Assembly: GCA_944324105.1 (NCBI GenBank)
Contig: CALUVA010000005.1
Location: forward strand, 1-34,749
Direction: 5' to 3'
DNA length: 34,749 nt
Source: an uncultured Elusimicrobiales bacterium
GTDB lineage: Bacteria; Elusimicrobiota; Elusimicrobia; Elusimicrobiales; Elusimicrobiaceae
The position numbers and the translations under genes are program-made. Positions 24,211 to 31,719 of this stretch are shown piece after piece (position 1 is the stretch's first letter; each line of letters opens with the position of its first letter). A model generated the notes under the pieces. It was not told the DNA's origin. It did not search any database and saw only the letters and a program-made list of their open reading frames with translations.

Positions 24211-25362
24211 ATGAATATAAAAATCAATGAAAAAAGACTTTTGGACACGTTTTTAAAACTGGTAACCATTGACAGTGAATCTTATAATGAAGGCACCGTG
24301 CATAAGCATTTACTGGCGGAACTCAAAAAAATGGGTTGTACGGTATCTGTAGATAAAGCCGGCAAGAAAATCGGTTCCAACGCGCCGGGCAATATTATCG
24401 CTTTTTTGAAGGGTACTCGCGCGGGTAAACCGTTTTTGCTTTCCACGCACATGGACACGGTCAAACCCGGCAAGGGCATTAAGCCGCAGGTAAAAGGCGG
24501 CCGCGTTACCAGCGACGGCACCACCATTTTGGGCGCGGACGACAAAGCCGGCGTAGCCGTGGTGTTGGAAGTCCTTCGTACGCTTAAAGAGCAAAAGCCG
24601 GACTGCGGCCCCGTGCAGGCTCTGTTTACGCTAAATGAAGAAAACGGCATGGGCGGCGCCAAAAATATGGACTATTCCAAAGTCAAAGGCCGCGACGGGC
24701 TGATTTTGGATAATGAAAGCGTCAGCGAACTGTTGATACAGGGGCCGGAGGTGTGTGATTTTAAAGTTACCATACAGGGCGCAGCCGCGCATGCGGGGGT
24801 TTGCCCGGAAAAAGGTATTTCTGCATTGGAAGTGGCGGCCAAGGCTTTGTCCATGATGAAGCTGGGGCGCATAGATAAAGATACCGTCTGTAATTTCGGC
24901 GTGATAAACGGCGGGGAAGTAACCAATGTGGTCATGCCGCTGCTGACGATGAAAGGAGAAGTGCGCAGTTTATATTCCAAAAAATTGCAAAAGCAGATAA
25001 AACACATGAAAGACTGCTTTGCCAAAGCGGCTAAAGCGTTTACCAAGCGTGTGGGGGGAAAAACAATTAAGCCCGTTATTACCATAGAAACCCCGCAACG
25101 CTATGGTGCCTTGGCTGTGCCTAAAGCCGCACCGGCGGTAAAACTGGTTATGGCCGCGGCTAAAAAGTACGGCGTTAAAACGGTGGCCGGTGCTTCCGGC
25201 GGCGGATGCGACGCCAATGTGATGTGCCAGCACGGGCTGGTGATGCCTAATATGGGCGTGGGATGCCAGAACTGCCACACTACGCAGGAATATTTGGATT
25301 TAAAGGAGTTTTACCAGGCCGCGGCCATTACGCTGGATGTGGTGTTGTCATACGGTAAATAA
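24211..25362 (+). CDS. M20 family peptidase, PepT-like
   Basis: 383 aa cytosolic di-zinc aminopeptidase of the tripeptidase (PepT/M20B) type. Metal and catalytic residues are visible: His in LLSTHMDTVKPG, the bridging Asp in LGADDKAGVA, the Glu-Glu in TLNEENGMGG, Asp in LILDNES and the distal His in GVGCQNCHTTQEYL. The lid/dimerisation domain begins near IQGAAAHAGVCPEKG (about 190). AGGAGGAAGT sits directly before ATG 24211. It lies between the ATPase and permease genes of the transporter, so imported peptides are probably cut by this enzyme. The exact substrate length is not predictable. Confidence 0.9.
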   Translation: MNIKINEKRLLDTFLKLVTIDSESYNEGTVHKHLLAELKKMGCTVSVDKAGKKIGSNAPGNIIAFLKGTRAGKPFLLSTHMDTVKPGKGIKPQVKGGRVTSDGTTILGADDKAGVAVVLEVLRTLKEQKPDCGPVQALFTLNEENGMGGAKNMDYSKVKGRDGLILDNESVSELLIQGPEVCDFKVTIQGAAAHAGVCPEKGISALEVAAKALSMMKLGRIDKDTVCNFGVINGGEVTNVVMPLLTMKGEVRSLYSKKLQKQIKHMKDCFAKAAKAFTKRVGGKTIKPVITIETPQRYGALAVPKAAPAVKLVMAAAKKYGVKTVAGASGGGCDANVMCQHGLVMPNMGVGCQNCHTTQEYLDLKEFYQAAAITLDVVLSYGK

Positions 25363-25365
25363 ATC

Positions 25366-26394
25366 ATGTTGCGTTATATTTTGCGAAGACTTCTTCTTTT
25401 GCCGCTGGTGGTGCTGGGAGTTACATTTTTGCTGTTTCTGCTGACCCAGCGCCTCAGCCCCGAAATGCGCGCGTCTTTGTATATCAAAGACCCACGCCAA
25501 ATGGGCGCGCTGGAAGAAGTTATTCAAAAATACGGTCTGCGCGATAATGTGTTTAAACAGTACGGCCGTTGGCTCTCCGGCGCGCTGCAAGGCGATTTGG
25601 GCTACAGCCACAGCGCCAATATGCCCGTGGCGCGCGCCATCAAAGAATACCTGCCCGCCACCGTGCAGCTGGCGGTGGTCACCATTGTGCTGGTGGTGTT
25701 TTTCGGCGTATGGTTCGGCACGGTGTCTGCCGTGAAAAAAGACAAATGGCAGGACGTTTGCGCCAGGCTGCTGTCGGTGGGTGGATTTTCGCTGCCTATT
25801 TTTGTGCTGGGGCTTTTGTTGCTGATGCTGTTTTACGGCAAGCTGGGCTGGTTTCCCCCGGGCGGATATTCCATTACGACGGATGTAGTTATTCACTCGC
25901 CTTCTTTTCACACGTATACGGGTTTTTTGCTGATTGATTCCCTGTTAAACGGCAATATCGGCGTGTTTTGGGACGTGGCGCGCCATTTGGTATTGCCGGC
26001 GGTGACGCTGTGCATTGGTTCGTTTGCACTGATGGTGCGGGTCATGCGCTCTTCCATGCTGGAGGAATTGGGCAAAGATTATGTGCGCACCGCGCGCGCC
26101 AAAGGCCTGCCGGAAAGTGCCGTAGTGTACCGTCACGCAGGCAAAAACGCAATTATCCCCGTAATCACGCTGGCGGGTATACAGTTTATCCGCCTGCTGG
26201 GCGGCACGGTGATTGTGGAAACGATTTTTGATTATCCGGGCATAGGCCGTTTTGGCGTAACGGCGGCGCAGCAGCTGGACATTGCCGGCATTATGGGATT
26301 TTCGCTGATGGTGGCGGTGCTGTTTGTGCTGGGCAATTTGCTCTCAGACATACTGTATACGGCAGTGGACCCGAGGATTAAACTGCATGAATAA
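25366..26394 (+). CDS. oppB: Oligopeptide ABC transporter permease (OppB/DppB type)
   Basis: 342 aa with six predicted transmembrane helices; forms half of the translocation pore. MLRYILRRLLLLPLVVLGVT is the typical N-terminal opening. The family features GDLGYSHSANMPVARAIKEY (Opp permease GDLGxS) and the EAA coupling loop KDYVRTARAKGLPESAVVYR (about 228-247) are clear, with ETIFDYPGIGRFG near the end. The start is 3 nt after the peptidase stop, with no strong ribosome binding site, so it probably relies on coupling. It overlaps oppC by 8 nt. Confidence 0.94.
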   Translation: MLRYILRRLLLLPLVVLGVTFLLFLLTQRLSPEMRASLYIKDPRQMGALEEVIQKYGLRDNVFKQYGRWLSGALQGDLGYSHSANMPVARAIKEYLPATVQLAVVTIVLVVFFGVWFGTVSAVKKDKWQDVCARLLSVGGFSLPIFVLGLLLLMLFYGKLGWFPPGGYSITTDVVIHSPSFHTYTGFLLIDSLLNGNIGVFWDVARHLVLPAVTLCIGSFALMVRVMRSSMLEELGKDYVRTARAKGLPESAVVYRHAGKNAIIPVITLAGIQFIRLLGGTVIVETIFDYPGIGRFGVTAAQQLDIAGIMGFSLMVAVLFVLGNLLSDILYTAVDPRIKLHE

Positions 26395-27259
26395 CCGTAT
26401 CGTAAAACGAATTTTACAAAACAAAGCTTCCCTGGCCGGTTTTATTCTGGTGGCATTTTTTGCGCTGGTAGCTTTGTTTGCGCCGCTTTTAGCACCAGTG
26501 CACAACCCCCACAACCCTTATCAGCTGCCGCAAAGCAGTTATGAGGTGACCCCGCAGCCGCCTTCAGCGCAGCATATATTCGGCACCACAGAACAGCAGT
26601 ATGATTTATATTACGGCGTGGTGTGGGGAACGCGGCTGGCGTTTAAAATAGGCATTACGGTAACGTTTTTCGCTTTTCTTATCGGGCTCTTTTTGGGTTC
26701 CGCAGCGGCGTATTTCGGCGGGGCAGTGGACGAAATAATCATGCGCTTTACCGATATCGTGTTTGCCGTGCCTTCGCTGGTACTGGCTATGGTAATCGCC
26801 GCTATGCTGGGGCCGGATATAAAGAATATGATGATTGCGCTGACGGCGGTGGCCTGGCCCTCGTATGCGCGTTTGGTGCGCGGGGACGTGCTGTCTGTGA
26901 AAAACCGCGACTTTGTTACCGCTTCGCGCGCGCTGGGAGCACGCGGCCCACGTCTGCTGCTTAAACATATTTTGCCCAATTCCATTTATCCTTCCGTCGT
27001 GGTGGCCAGTCTGGACATCGGCTATATCGTGCTGACGGCGGCGTCTTTGTCCTTTTTGGGGCTGGGGGCGCAGCCGGGAACGGCGGACTGGGGCCAGCTC
27101 ATTGCTATGGCGCGCAACTGGGTGCTGGGCAGCAGCGGCAATACTTTTGCCTACTGGTACACTGTGGCGGTGCCGGGCGGCGTAATCTTTTTGTTTGTGC
27201 TGGGCTGGAACCTGCTTGGTGACGGATTTAGGGATATTTTGGACCCGCGCCAGGGCTGA
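26387..27259 (+). CDS. oppC: Oligopeptide ABC transporter permease (OppC/DppC type)
   Basis: 290 aa. A first helix (about 15-38, ASLAGFILVAFFALVALFAP) is followed by a periplasmic loop containing HIFGTTEQQYDLYYGVVWG, the OppC HxxGTDxxGRDxxSR-like block in altered form. The core of five helices has the EAA loop RDFVTASRALGARGPRLLLK (about 170-190) and AASLSFLGLGAQPGTADWGQ. It ends GDGFRDILDPRQG as OppC does. The start is ATG 26387, with GAGG upstream, overlapping oppB. It ends the operon; no gene for a periplasmic peptide-binding protein is found here. Confidence 0.94.
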   Translation: MNNRIVKRILQNKASLAGFILVAFFALVALFAPLLAPVHNPHNPYQLPQSSYEVTPQPPSAQHIFGTTEQQYDLYYGVVWGTRLAFKIGITVTFFAFLIGLFLGSAAAYFGGAVDEIIMRFTDIVFAVPSLVLAMVIAAMLGPDIKNMMIALTAVAWPSYARLVRGDVLSVKNRDFVTASRALGARGPRLLLKHILPNSIYPSVVVASLDIGYIVLTAASLSFLGLGAQPGTADWGQLIAMARNWVLGSSGNTFAYWYTVAVPGGVIFLFVLGWNLLGDGFRDILDPRQG

Positions 27260-27266
27260 TTTAAGC

Positions 27267-27272
27267 TACAAT
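27267..27272 (+). promoter_or_regulatory. Possible -10 of the acyl-CoA ligase gene
   Basis: GCTACAAT (TACAAT 27267-27272) resembles the TTGCTATAAT boxes seen elsewhere in the window and would give a leader of about 29 nt with GGAGAG before the ATG. No -35 is evident. Confidence 0.35.
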
Positions 27273-27307
27273 AAGGAAAAGACAGTTAACCCCCTCGGAG
27301 AGATGTT

Positions 27308-28930
27308 ATGATTCGCAGAAAAGATTTATATACGTCTTTAAGTGACAGTGCGTACCGCTTCCCGCAGAAAATCGCTTTGGTGGAAGCCGCCACCGGCAAA
27401 AAAGTAACGTATTTGGATTTGTTGATGCAGGTGGACCGCGCAGCCGATATGTTTTGGGAACACGGCATACGCAAAGGCGACCGCGTGGCCATCGCCCACC
27501 GCAACGCCATAGACGTAGTGGTGGCCAATTACGGCCTGTATAAAATCGGCGCGGTAGCTATTCCAATGAATTTTATGGTCACCAAGCAGGAAGAACTGCT
27601 GTTTATTTTGAACAATTCCGGCGCCAAAGCCGTGGTGACGCAGGCGGAATTTATCCGCCATTATTTAAAGGCCCAGCCTTCTTTGCCCGATTTAAAATAT
27701 ATTTTTTCCACCGACACCATTCCCGAGTCCGCGCAGGACAAACCTTTTGTGCAGAAATTTTGGGAACAAATAGACAAATCCACCTACCACGATGAAACCG
27801 CCGGTCCCTGCGCCCGCACGGAAGACGACGCTTTTATTTTGTACACTTCCGGCACCACGGGCCAGCCCAAGGGAGCCATTCTGACGCACGGCAACCTGGC
27901 CAGCAACGTGATTTCCTGTGCGCAGATTTTCAAAATTACCGATGAGGACTGCTTTTTGTGTCTGCTGCCGATGTTCCATTCTTTTGCGTGGACGACCTGC
28001 GTGGTGATCCCGCTGTATTTAAATTTAAAGGTGGTTATCGTGGCCAATATTATGCCGGCCAAAACCTGGCTTTCCGCCATGGGCAGCGAAAATGTCACGC
28101 TGATTTTGGCCGTGCCGCAAATTTTGGCCGTTTTGTCCAAAGAGGCCAAAGGCTTTAAACGGCTGTATTTGCAGTTCTGGCCGTTTAAAAACGTGCGCTT
28201 TGCCGTGTCCGGTGCGGCGCCGCTGACGCAGGAAATCAAAGACCGGTTTGAAAAGAAAATCGGAGTAAAGATTTTGGAAGGCTACGGCCTGACCGAAACC
28301 AGCCCCGTCGTCAGCGTAAACACGGAGGAACTGCAGAAAATCAAATCCGTCGGGCCGGCCATTCCTTCCGTCAGCACCATTGTGCTGGACGACGAGGGCA
28401 ATGAGGTGCCGCGCAACCACGAAGGCGAACTGTGCGTCAAAGGCCCCAATGTGTTCCGCGGGTACTTCGGCAATCCGCAGGCCACGCGCGACGCGTTTAC
28501 CAAAGACGGCTGGTTCAAAACAGGCGACATCGTGTCCGTGGACGACGACGGCTTTATCTTTATCAAAGACCGTAAGAAAGACATGATTATTATTAAGGGG
28601 CTGAAAGTGTTTTCCGCCCAGGTGGAGGCGGTCATTGCGTCCTGCCCGGGGATAGAAGAATGCGCCATTATCGGCGTGCCGGACGGCAAAGGCGGGGAAT
28701 TTGTCAAATGCTACGCCGTGAAAAAAGAAGGCGCCGACCTGACCGACGACCAGTTTCGCAAGTTTTTGAAACAAAATTTGGACAATTACAAACGCCCGCG
28801 TGATTTTGAATTTGTGGAGAGTCTGCCCAAAAACAGCTTAAACAAAGTGTTAAAACGCAAACTGCGCGAGGACGCCGTGGAAAAAATGAAACAGCGCACC
28901 GATGCGGAGCATGCGGAGGCACAAGCCTGA
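27308..28930 (+). CDS. Long-chain fatty acid--CoA ligase-like AMP-forming enzyme
   Basis: 540 aa ANL-superfamily adenylating enzyme, probably activating a fatty acid to its CoA thioester at the inner membrane. The P-loop ILYTSGTTGQPKGAILTHGN lies near 176-195. AVSGAAPLTQEI and GYGLTETSPVV (A5 motif) lie near 300-330. The hinge region GWFKTGDIVSVDDDGFIFI, DRKKDMIIIKG and the catalytic C-terminal Lys region SLPKNSLNKVLKRKLRE are all present. It is most like FadD-type ligases; other acyl substrates (branched, aromatic) are possible. Its stop overlaps the next start (TGATG), linking lipid activation and tRNA processing in one transcript for no obvious reason. Confidence 0.9.
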   Translation: MIRRKDLYTSLSDSAYRFPQKIALVEAATGKKVTYLDLLMQVDRAADMFWEHGIRKGDRVAIAHRNAIDVVVANYGLYKIGAVAIPMNFMVTKQEELLFILNNSGAKAVVTQAEFIRHYLKAQPSLPDLKYIFSTDTIPESAQDKPFVQKFWEQIDKSTYHDETAGPCARTEDDAFILYTSGTTGQPKGAILTHGNLASNVISCAQIFKITDEDCFLCLLPMFHSFAWTTCVVIPLYLNLKVVIVANIMPAKTWLSAMGSENVTLILAVPQILAVLSKEAKGFKRLYLQFWPFKNVRFAVSGAAPLTQEIKDRFEKKIGVKILEGYGLTETSPVVSVNTEELQKIKSVGPAIPSVSTIVLDDEGNEVPRNHEGELCVKGPNVFRGYFGNPQATRDAFTKDGWFKTGDIVSVDDDGFIFIKDRKKDMIIIKGLKVFSAQVEAVIASCPGIEECAIIGVPDGKGGEFVKCYAVKKEGADLTDDQFRKFLKQNLDNYKRPRDFEFVESLPKNSLNKVLKRKLREDAVEKMKQRTDAEHAEAQA

Positions 28931-30447
28931 TGGCCGGACTGGCGGATATTTTGCGCAGCACTGTGCCCGACGCGTATTATGTGGGCGGTGCGGTGCGTGA
29001 CGCTTTGCTGAAAAAGTCTTCCGGCGATATAGATTTGGCCCTGCCCAAAGACCGCGTCAAACCCGCCGCACTGGCTTTGGCTAAAGCATTAAAAGCCGCC
29101 GCGTTTGAAATGGACGCGCAGTTTGGCGTGTGGCGGCTGGTAACGCGCAAAGAAAACCTGCAAATTGATTTAACCGCTTTCCAGGGAAAAAATTTAAAAG
29201 AAGATTTGCTTCGCCGCGATTTTACGTTTAACTCTTTGGCCTATCCCGTTGCCGCGCCGCTGACGCTGGAAGTAAAAACGGTCAAAGGGCAAAAGGCGCA
29301 AATCCGTTTTAAAAACCTGCAAAAGAAATTTCTGATAGATTTAAAAGGCGGCGTGAAAGACTTGGCCGCGCGCCAAATCCGCCTGAACAATCCCCGCGTG
29401 TTTGCCGATGACCCGCTGCGCATGCTGCGCGTGTTCCGCCACGCCGCGGAGCTGAAATTTACCGTCACTCCCGCCGTATTGAGGCAGATGAAAAAAGACG
29501 CCCCGCTGATTGCACAGTCCGCCGGCGAGCGCGTGCAGGAAGAACTCAAACGCCTGTTTCATACTCCGCGCGCGTATGAAAATGTGCTTTTGATGGATAA
29601 AACCGGCTTGTTGACGGCCTTATTCCCCGAGCTGGAAGCCCAGCGCACCTGCGCCGAATGTTATTACGGCAAAGGCGGGGTGCTCAAGCATACGCTGGAC
29701 TGTTTTAACCGGGAAGAATGGCTGCTGGAAAATCTGCCAAAAGCTTTTCCCAAATACTATAAAAAGTTGGATCCCATAGCCGCGGACAAGGCCTTGTTTA
29801 AAATGGCCGTACTTTTGCATGACGTGGCCAAGCCCGCCACGGCCAATGTGGTGGGGGACCGTCTGCGTTTCTTTTATCATGAGCAAAAGGGCGCGCGCAT
29901 GGCCCGGGCGATTTTGGAGCGTCTGCATTACAGTAAGGCGGACAGCCGTTTAATCTGCGCTATGATAGGCGAACACCTGCGCCCGAGCAACCTGGCCAGC
30001 AACGATGTCATTACCGACCGCGGGGCTTATAAATTTTTCCGGGATTTGGGGGACGCGGCCCTGCCCATGTTGCTTTTGTGCTGGGCCGACTATACCAGTT
30101 ATATTTCCGATGCGCAGTTAAAACGCATTTTGCCCAAAAGCGGCGATAAGCTGATGAGTATTGAGAAAGCCAAAAAAACGGCCAATGTGGGTAAAACCCT
30201 GCGTCATATGCAGGTGCTGTCTTTGCTGTTGAAAAAATATTTTGACTCCCCTAAAAAAATCAAACCCACCCGCCTGCTGGACGGGCGGGAGGTCATGCAG
30301 GCCCTGTCTTTGACGCCTTCGCCGCTGGTGGGAGAAATTTTGGAAGCTGTTGCACTGGCTCAGGTAGAAGGAGAAGTGGACGATAAACAAAGTGCATTGG
30401 ATTTTATCCGCCGCCGTTACGGCGGGCAATCGCAGCGGCAGCAATAG
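28930..30447 (+). CDS. cca: CCA tRNA nucleotidyltransferase/poly(A) polymerase family with HD domain
   Basis: 505 aa class II nucleotidyltransferase that adds or repairs the 3'-CCA of tRNAs. The catalytic head has YYVGGAVRDALL (GG-hairpin) and GDIDLALPK carrying the two metal-binding Asp of DxD, then RRDFTFNSLAYPV (family RRDFTxNA) and the nucleotide-selecting region FADDPLRMLRVFRHAAEL. The C-terminal part carries an HD domain: LLHDVAKPATA (about 298), HEQKGARMA and GEHLRPSNLA. Pure poly(A) polymerase cannot be excluded, but the adjacent tRNA without an encoded CCA fits CCA addition. The start overlaps the previous stop (TGATG). Confidence 0.92.
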   Translation: MAGLADILRSTVPDAYYVGGAVRDALLKKSSGDIDLALPKDRVKPAALALAKALKAAAFEMDAQFGVWRLVTRKENLQIDLTAFQGKNLKEDLLRRDFTFNSLAYPVAAPLTLEVKTVKGQKAQIRFKNLQKKFLIDLKGGVKDLAARQIRLNNPRVFADDPLRMLRVFRHAAELKFTVTPAVLRQMKKDAPLIAQSAGERVQEELKRLFHTPRAYENVLLMDKTGLLTALFPELEAQRTCAECYYGKGGVLKHTLDCFNREEWLLENLPKAFPKYYKKLDPIAADKALFKMAVLLHDVAKPATANVVGDRLRFFYHEQKGARMARAILERLHYSKADSRLICAMIGEHLRPSNLASNDVITDRGAYKFFRDLGDAALPMLLLCWADYTSYISDAQLKRILPKSGDKLMSIEKAKKTANVGKTLRHMQVLSLLLKKYFDSPKKIKPTRLLDGREVMQALSLTPSPLVGEILEAVALAQVEGEVDDKQSALDFIRRRYGGQSQRQQ

Positions 30448-30480
30448 CTTTAGGACTAGCGGTGCAAAAACGCCGCACAA

Positions 30481-30490
30481 TTGCTATAAT
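30481..30490 (+). promoter_or_regulatory. Extended -10 promoter of tRNA-Gly
   Basis: TTGCTATAAT (30481-30490), the same decamer as before cspA and oppD. GTGCAA at 30462-30467 is a weak -35 with a 17-nt spacer. The predicted start near 30497 leaves about 13 nt before the tRNA. Confidence 0.65.
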
Positions 30491-30509
30491 ATACGCAGTG
30501 AAAATTTAT

Positions 30510-30580
30510 GCGGGCGTGGTTCAATGGTAGAATGGGAGCTTCCCAAGCTCTAGACGAGGGTTCGATTCCCTTCGCCCGCT
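30510..30580 (+). tRNA. tRNA-Gly(CCC)
   Basis: 71-nt cloverleaf: 7-bp acceptor GCGGGCG (30510-30516) / CGCCCGC (30573-30579) with discriminator T. D arm with GGTA. Anticodon loop TTCCCAA (30540-30546) giving anticodon CCC at 30542-30544. T arm with GGTTCGATTCC. The 3' CCA is not encoded (CTT follows). The CCC anticodon reads GGG. It sits directly after the CCA-adding enzyme gene and may be co-transcribed with the next gene 16 nt away. Confidence 0.95.
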
Positions 30581-30596
30581 CTTTTTAAGGTGCGCT

Positions 30597-31241
30597 ATGG
30601 CAGACGAAAAGCAGCAGGTTCCCGAAATCACGGAGTTTGAAGCCAAAGTGCCGGCACAAACCGGTAACAAGGATTTATGGCTGTTTTTGATTATTGTAGA
30701 CGTCATTTTCCTGTGCGTATTCGGTTTCTTCCTGTATAAAAATTTGTCTGCCCGCCTGTTATCTCCGGCCGAAAAGCAAGTCCCTGCGGTTTCTGACGTA
30801 GAGGAAACTTCTGTGCCGATAGCGGAAGAGGTTACCGTAACGGAAAAAACGGTAACGGTTGCGCCTCCTGCCACACCCGCACAACCTGCAGCGTCGGCTG
30901 AGGCCAAACCGCAGCCCGTTACCCAGGAGCAGCAAACAGCCGAACAGCCGGCTCCTGCCAAACCGGCGGAAAAGAAAGAAAGCGTCATTGTGAAAACAAA
31001 TCCCAAAAGCAAATACCGCCAGGTAACGTTCCGTTATTTTGGTAAAGCAGACAGCGTGTCTGTAGTCAGCGGATTTACGATGTCCAAGCCGCGTGCTTTG
31101 AAGAAAAAGGGCGATTATTGGGAAATAACATTGGGGATTGCCCCCGGAACTTATAAATTCCTGTATATAGTAGACGGTAAACAAACAACGGATCCCTATT
31201 CAGAAGAGCAGGACGGTCGCTCTGTTCTAACCGTAAAATGA
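30597..31241 (+). CDS. Single-pass membrane protein with a C-terminal CBM48/AMPK-glycogen-binding-like domain
   Basis: 214 aa. A cytosolic N-terminus (1-25) precedes one transmembrane helix (about 26-48, LWLFLIIVDVIFLCVFGFFL) and a periplasmic low-complexity Pro/Ala/Gln/Glu linker (about 55-135) such as VAPPATPAQPAASAEAKPQP. The C-terminal domain (about 140-214) has the order of the AMPK/CBM48 E-set fold: KADSVSVVSGFTM, the W of GDYWEITL, LGIAPGTYKFLYIVDGK and a DP pair, matching family blocks VxxVGxF, W, LxPGxYxYKFxVDG and DP. The aromatic starch-binding residues of true CBM48 are not obvious, so sugar binding is uncertain. Its ATG follows the tRNA by 16 nt; a terminator closes it. Confidence 0.8.
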   Translation: MADEKQQVPEITEFEAKVPAQTGNKDLWLFLIIVDVIFLCVFGFFLYKNLSARLLSPAEKQVPAVSDVEETSVPIAEEVTVTEKTVTVAPPATPAQPAASAEAKPQPVTQEQQTAEQPAPAKPAEKKESVIVKTNPKSKYRQVTFRYFGKADSVSVVSGFTMSKPRALKKKGDYWEITLGIAPGTYKFLYIVDGKQTTDPYSEEQDGRSVLTVK

Positions 31242-31255
31242 AGATTACCCCCTTT

Positions 31256-31284
31256 AAAACCCCGCCGTTTTCGGCGGGGTTTTT
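31256..31284 (+). terminator. Terminator after the CBM48-like gene
   Basis: 12-bp stem AAAACCCCGCCG (31256-31267) / CGGCGGGGTTTT (31272-31283) with a TTTT loop and T-run to 31284. Confidence 0.95.
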
Positions 31285-31594
31285 GTTTATAGGCGCAAGC
31301 CCAAACGAAGCCAGACAGATAGAATAATATAAGCAATTCATTGGATTTTGTATTTTACAACTTAGTCATACACGGGTTTTATCAGTTTTCAAATTTAACA
31401 GGGATTGCGAAACAGCGACCGTCAGACCGGCTTTGGGGCCTCCTTCTTCCTGGCGTCTTTAAACACCCCTTTTTGCGCAACAGTTCAGGCGTTTTGCTGC
31501 GGGCAAAAAATAAGCAGTATTAAAAGTGTTTTTCGTAGTTATATAGGACAAAACTTCTTTCAACTGTTTATGCTTTAGTATAAATTCAAGCGGT

Positions 31595-31675
31595 ATGCCT
31601 GGAGATCAGGGATTTTGGAACAGGATTATTAAAAAAATCGGAGATTTCCTGGGAAATTTTTTAGCCGGGCATTAA
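31595..31675 (+). CDS. Candidate 26-residue amphipathic peptide
   Basis: ATG at 31595 to TAA at 31673-31675. Large hydrophobic residues fall at F7, W8, I11, I12, I15, F18, L19, F22 and L23, with polar or small residues in between (N9-R10, K13-K14, G16-D17, G20-N21). This is a near-perfect amphipathic alpha-helix with net positive charge in the middle. Such helices are seen in membrane-active peptides (phenol-soluble modulins, leaderless bacteriocins, type I toxins), but no family is recognised. There is no ribosome binding site; TATAAA at 31579-31584 lies 10 nt before the ATG, so a very short leader is possible. The A-run of the opposite-strand terminator overlaps its stop. It could be a chance ORF. 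Confidence 0.35.
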   Translation: MPGDQGFWNRIIKKIGDFLGNFLAGH

Positions 31676-31698
31676 AAAACCCCCGGCATGGCCGGGGG
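31674..31698 (-). terminator. Terminator of the OmpA-like lipoprotein unit (minus strand)
   Basis: Stem CCCCCGGC (31680-31687) / GCCGGGGG (31691-31698) with a 3-nt loop. On the minus strand it is followed by T6 (A6 at 31674-31679 on the plus strand). On the plus strand there is no T-run. Confidence 0.88.
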
Positions 31699-31719
31699 CA
31701 AAACAGGATCTGTCCCTTT

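Larger units (their letters stand above)
31285..31719. other. Gene-poor intergenic stretch
   Basis: 435 nt between two convergent units, lower in GC than the flanks. Apart from the 26-codon ORF at 31595-31675 and the terminator hairpin at 31680-31698, I see no convincing gene. A 60-codon frame from a TTG at 31341 has no ribosome binding site and no recognisable product. A non-coding RNA cannot be excluded. Confidence 0.5.

Noticed and set aside
31341-31523. 60-codon frame starting at a TTG in the gene-poor gap
   Set aside because: No ribosome binding site, no promoter, no recognisable domain and composition like non-coding DNA.
31674-31698. Hairpin after the 26-codon ORF as a plus-strand terminator for it
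   Set aside because: The T-run is only on the minus strand, so it serves the OmpA-like genes.
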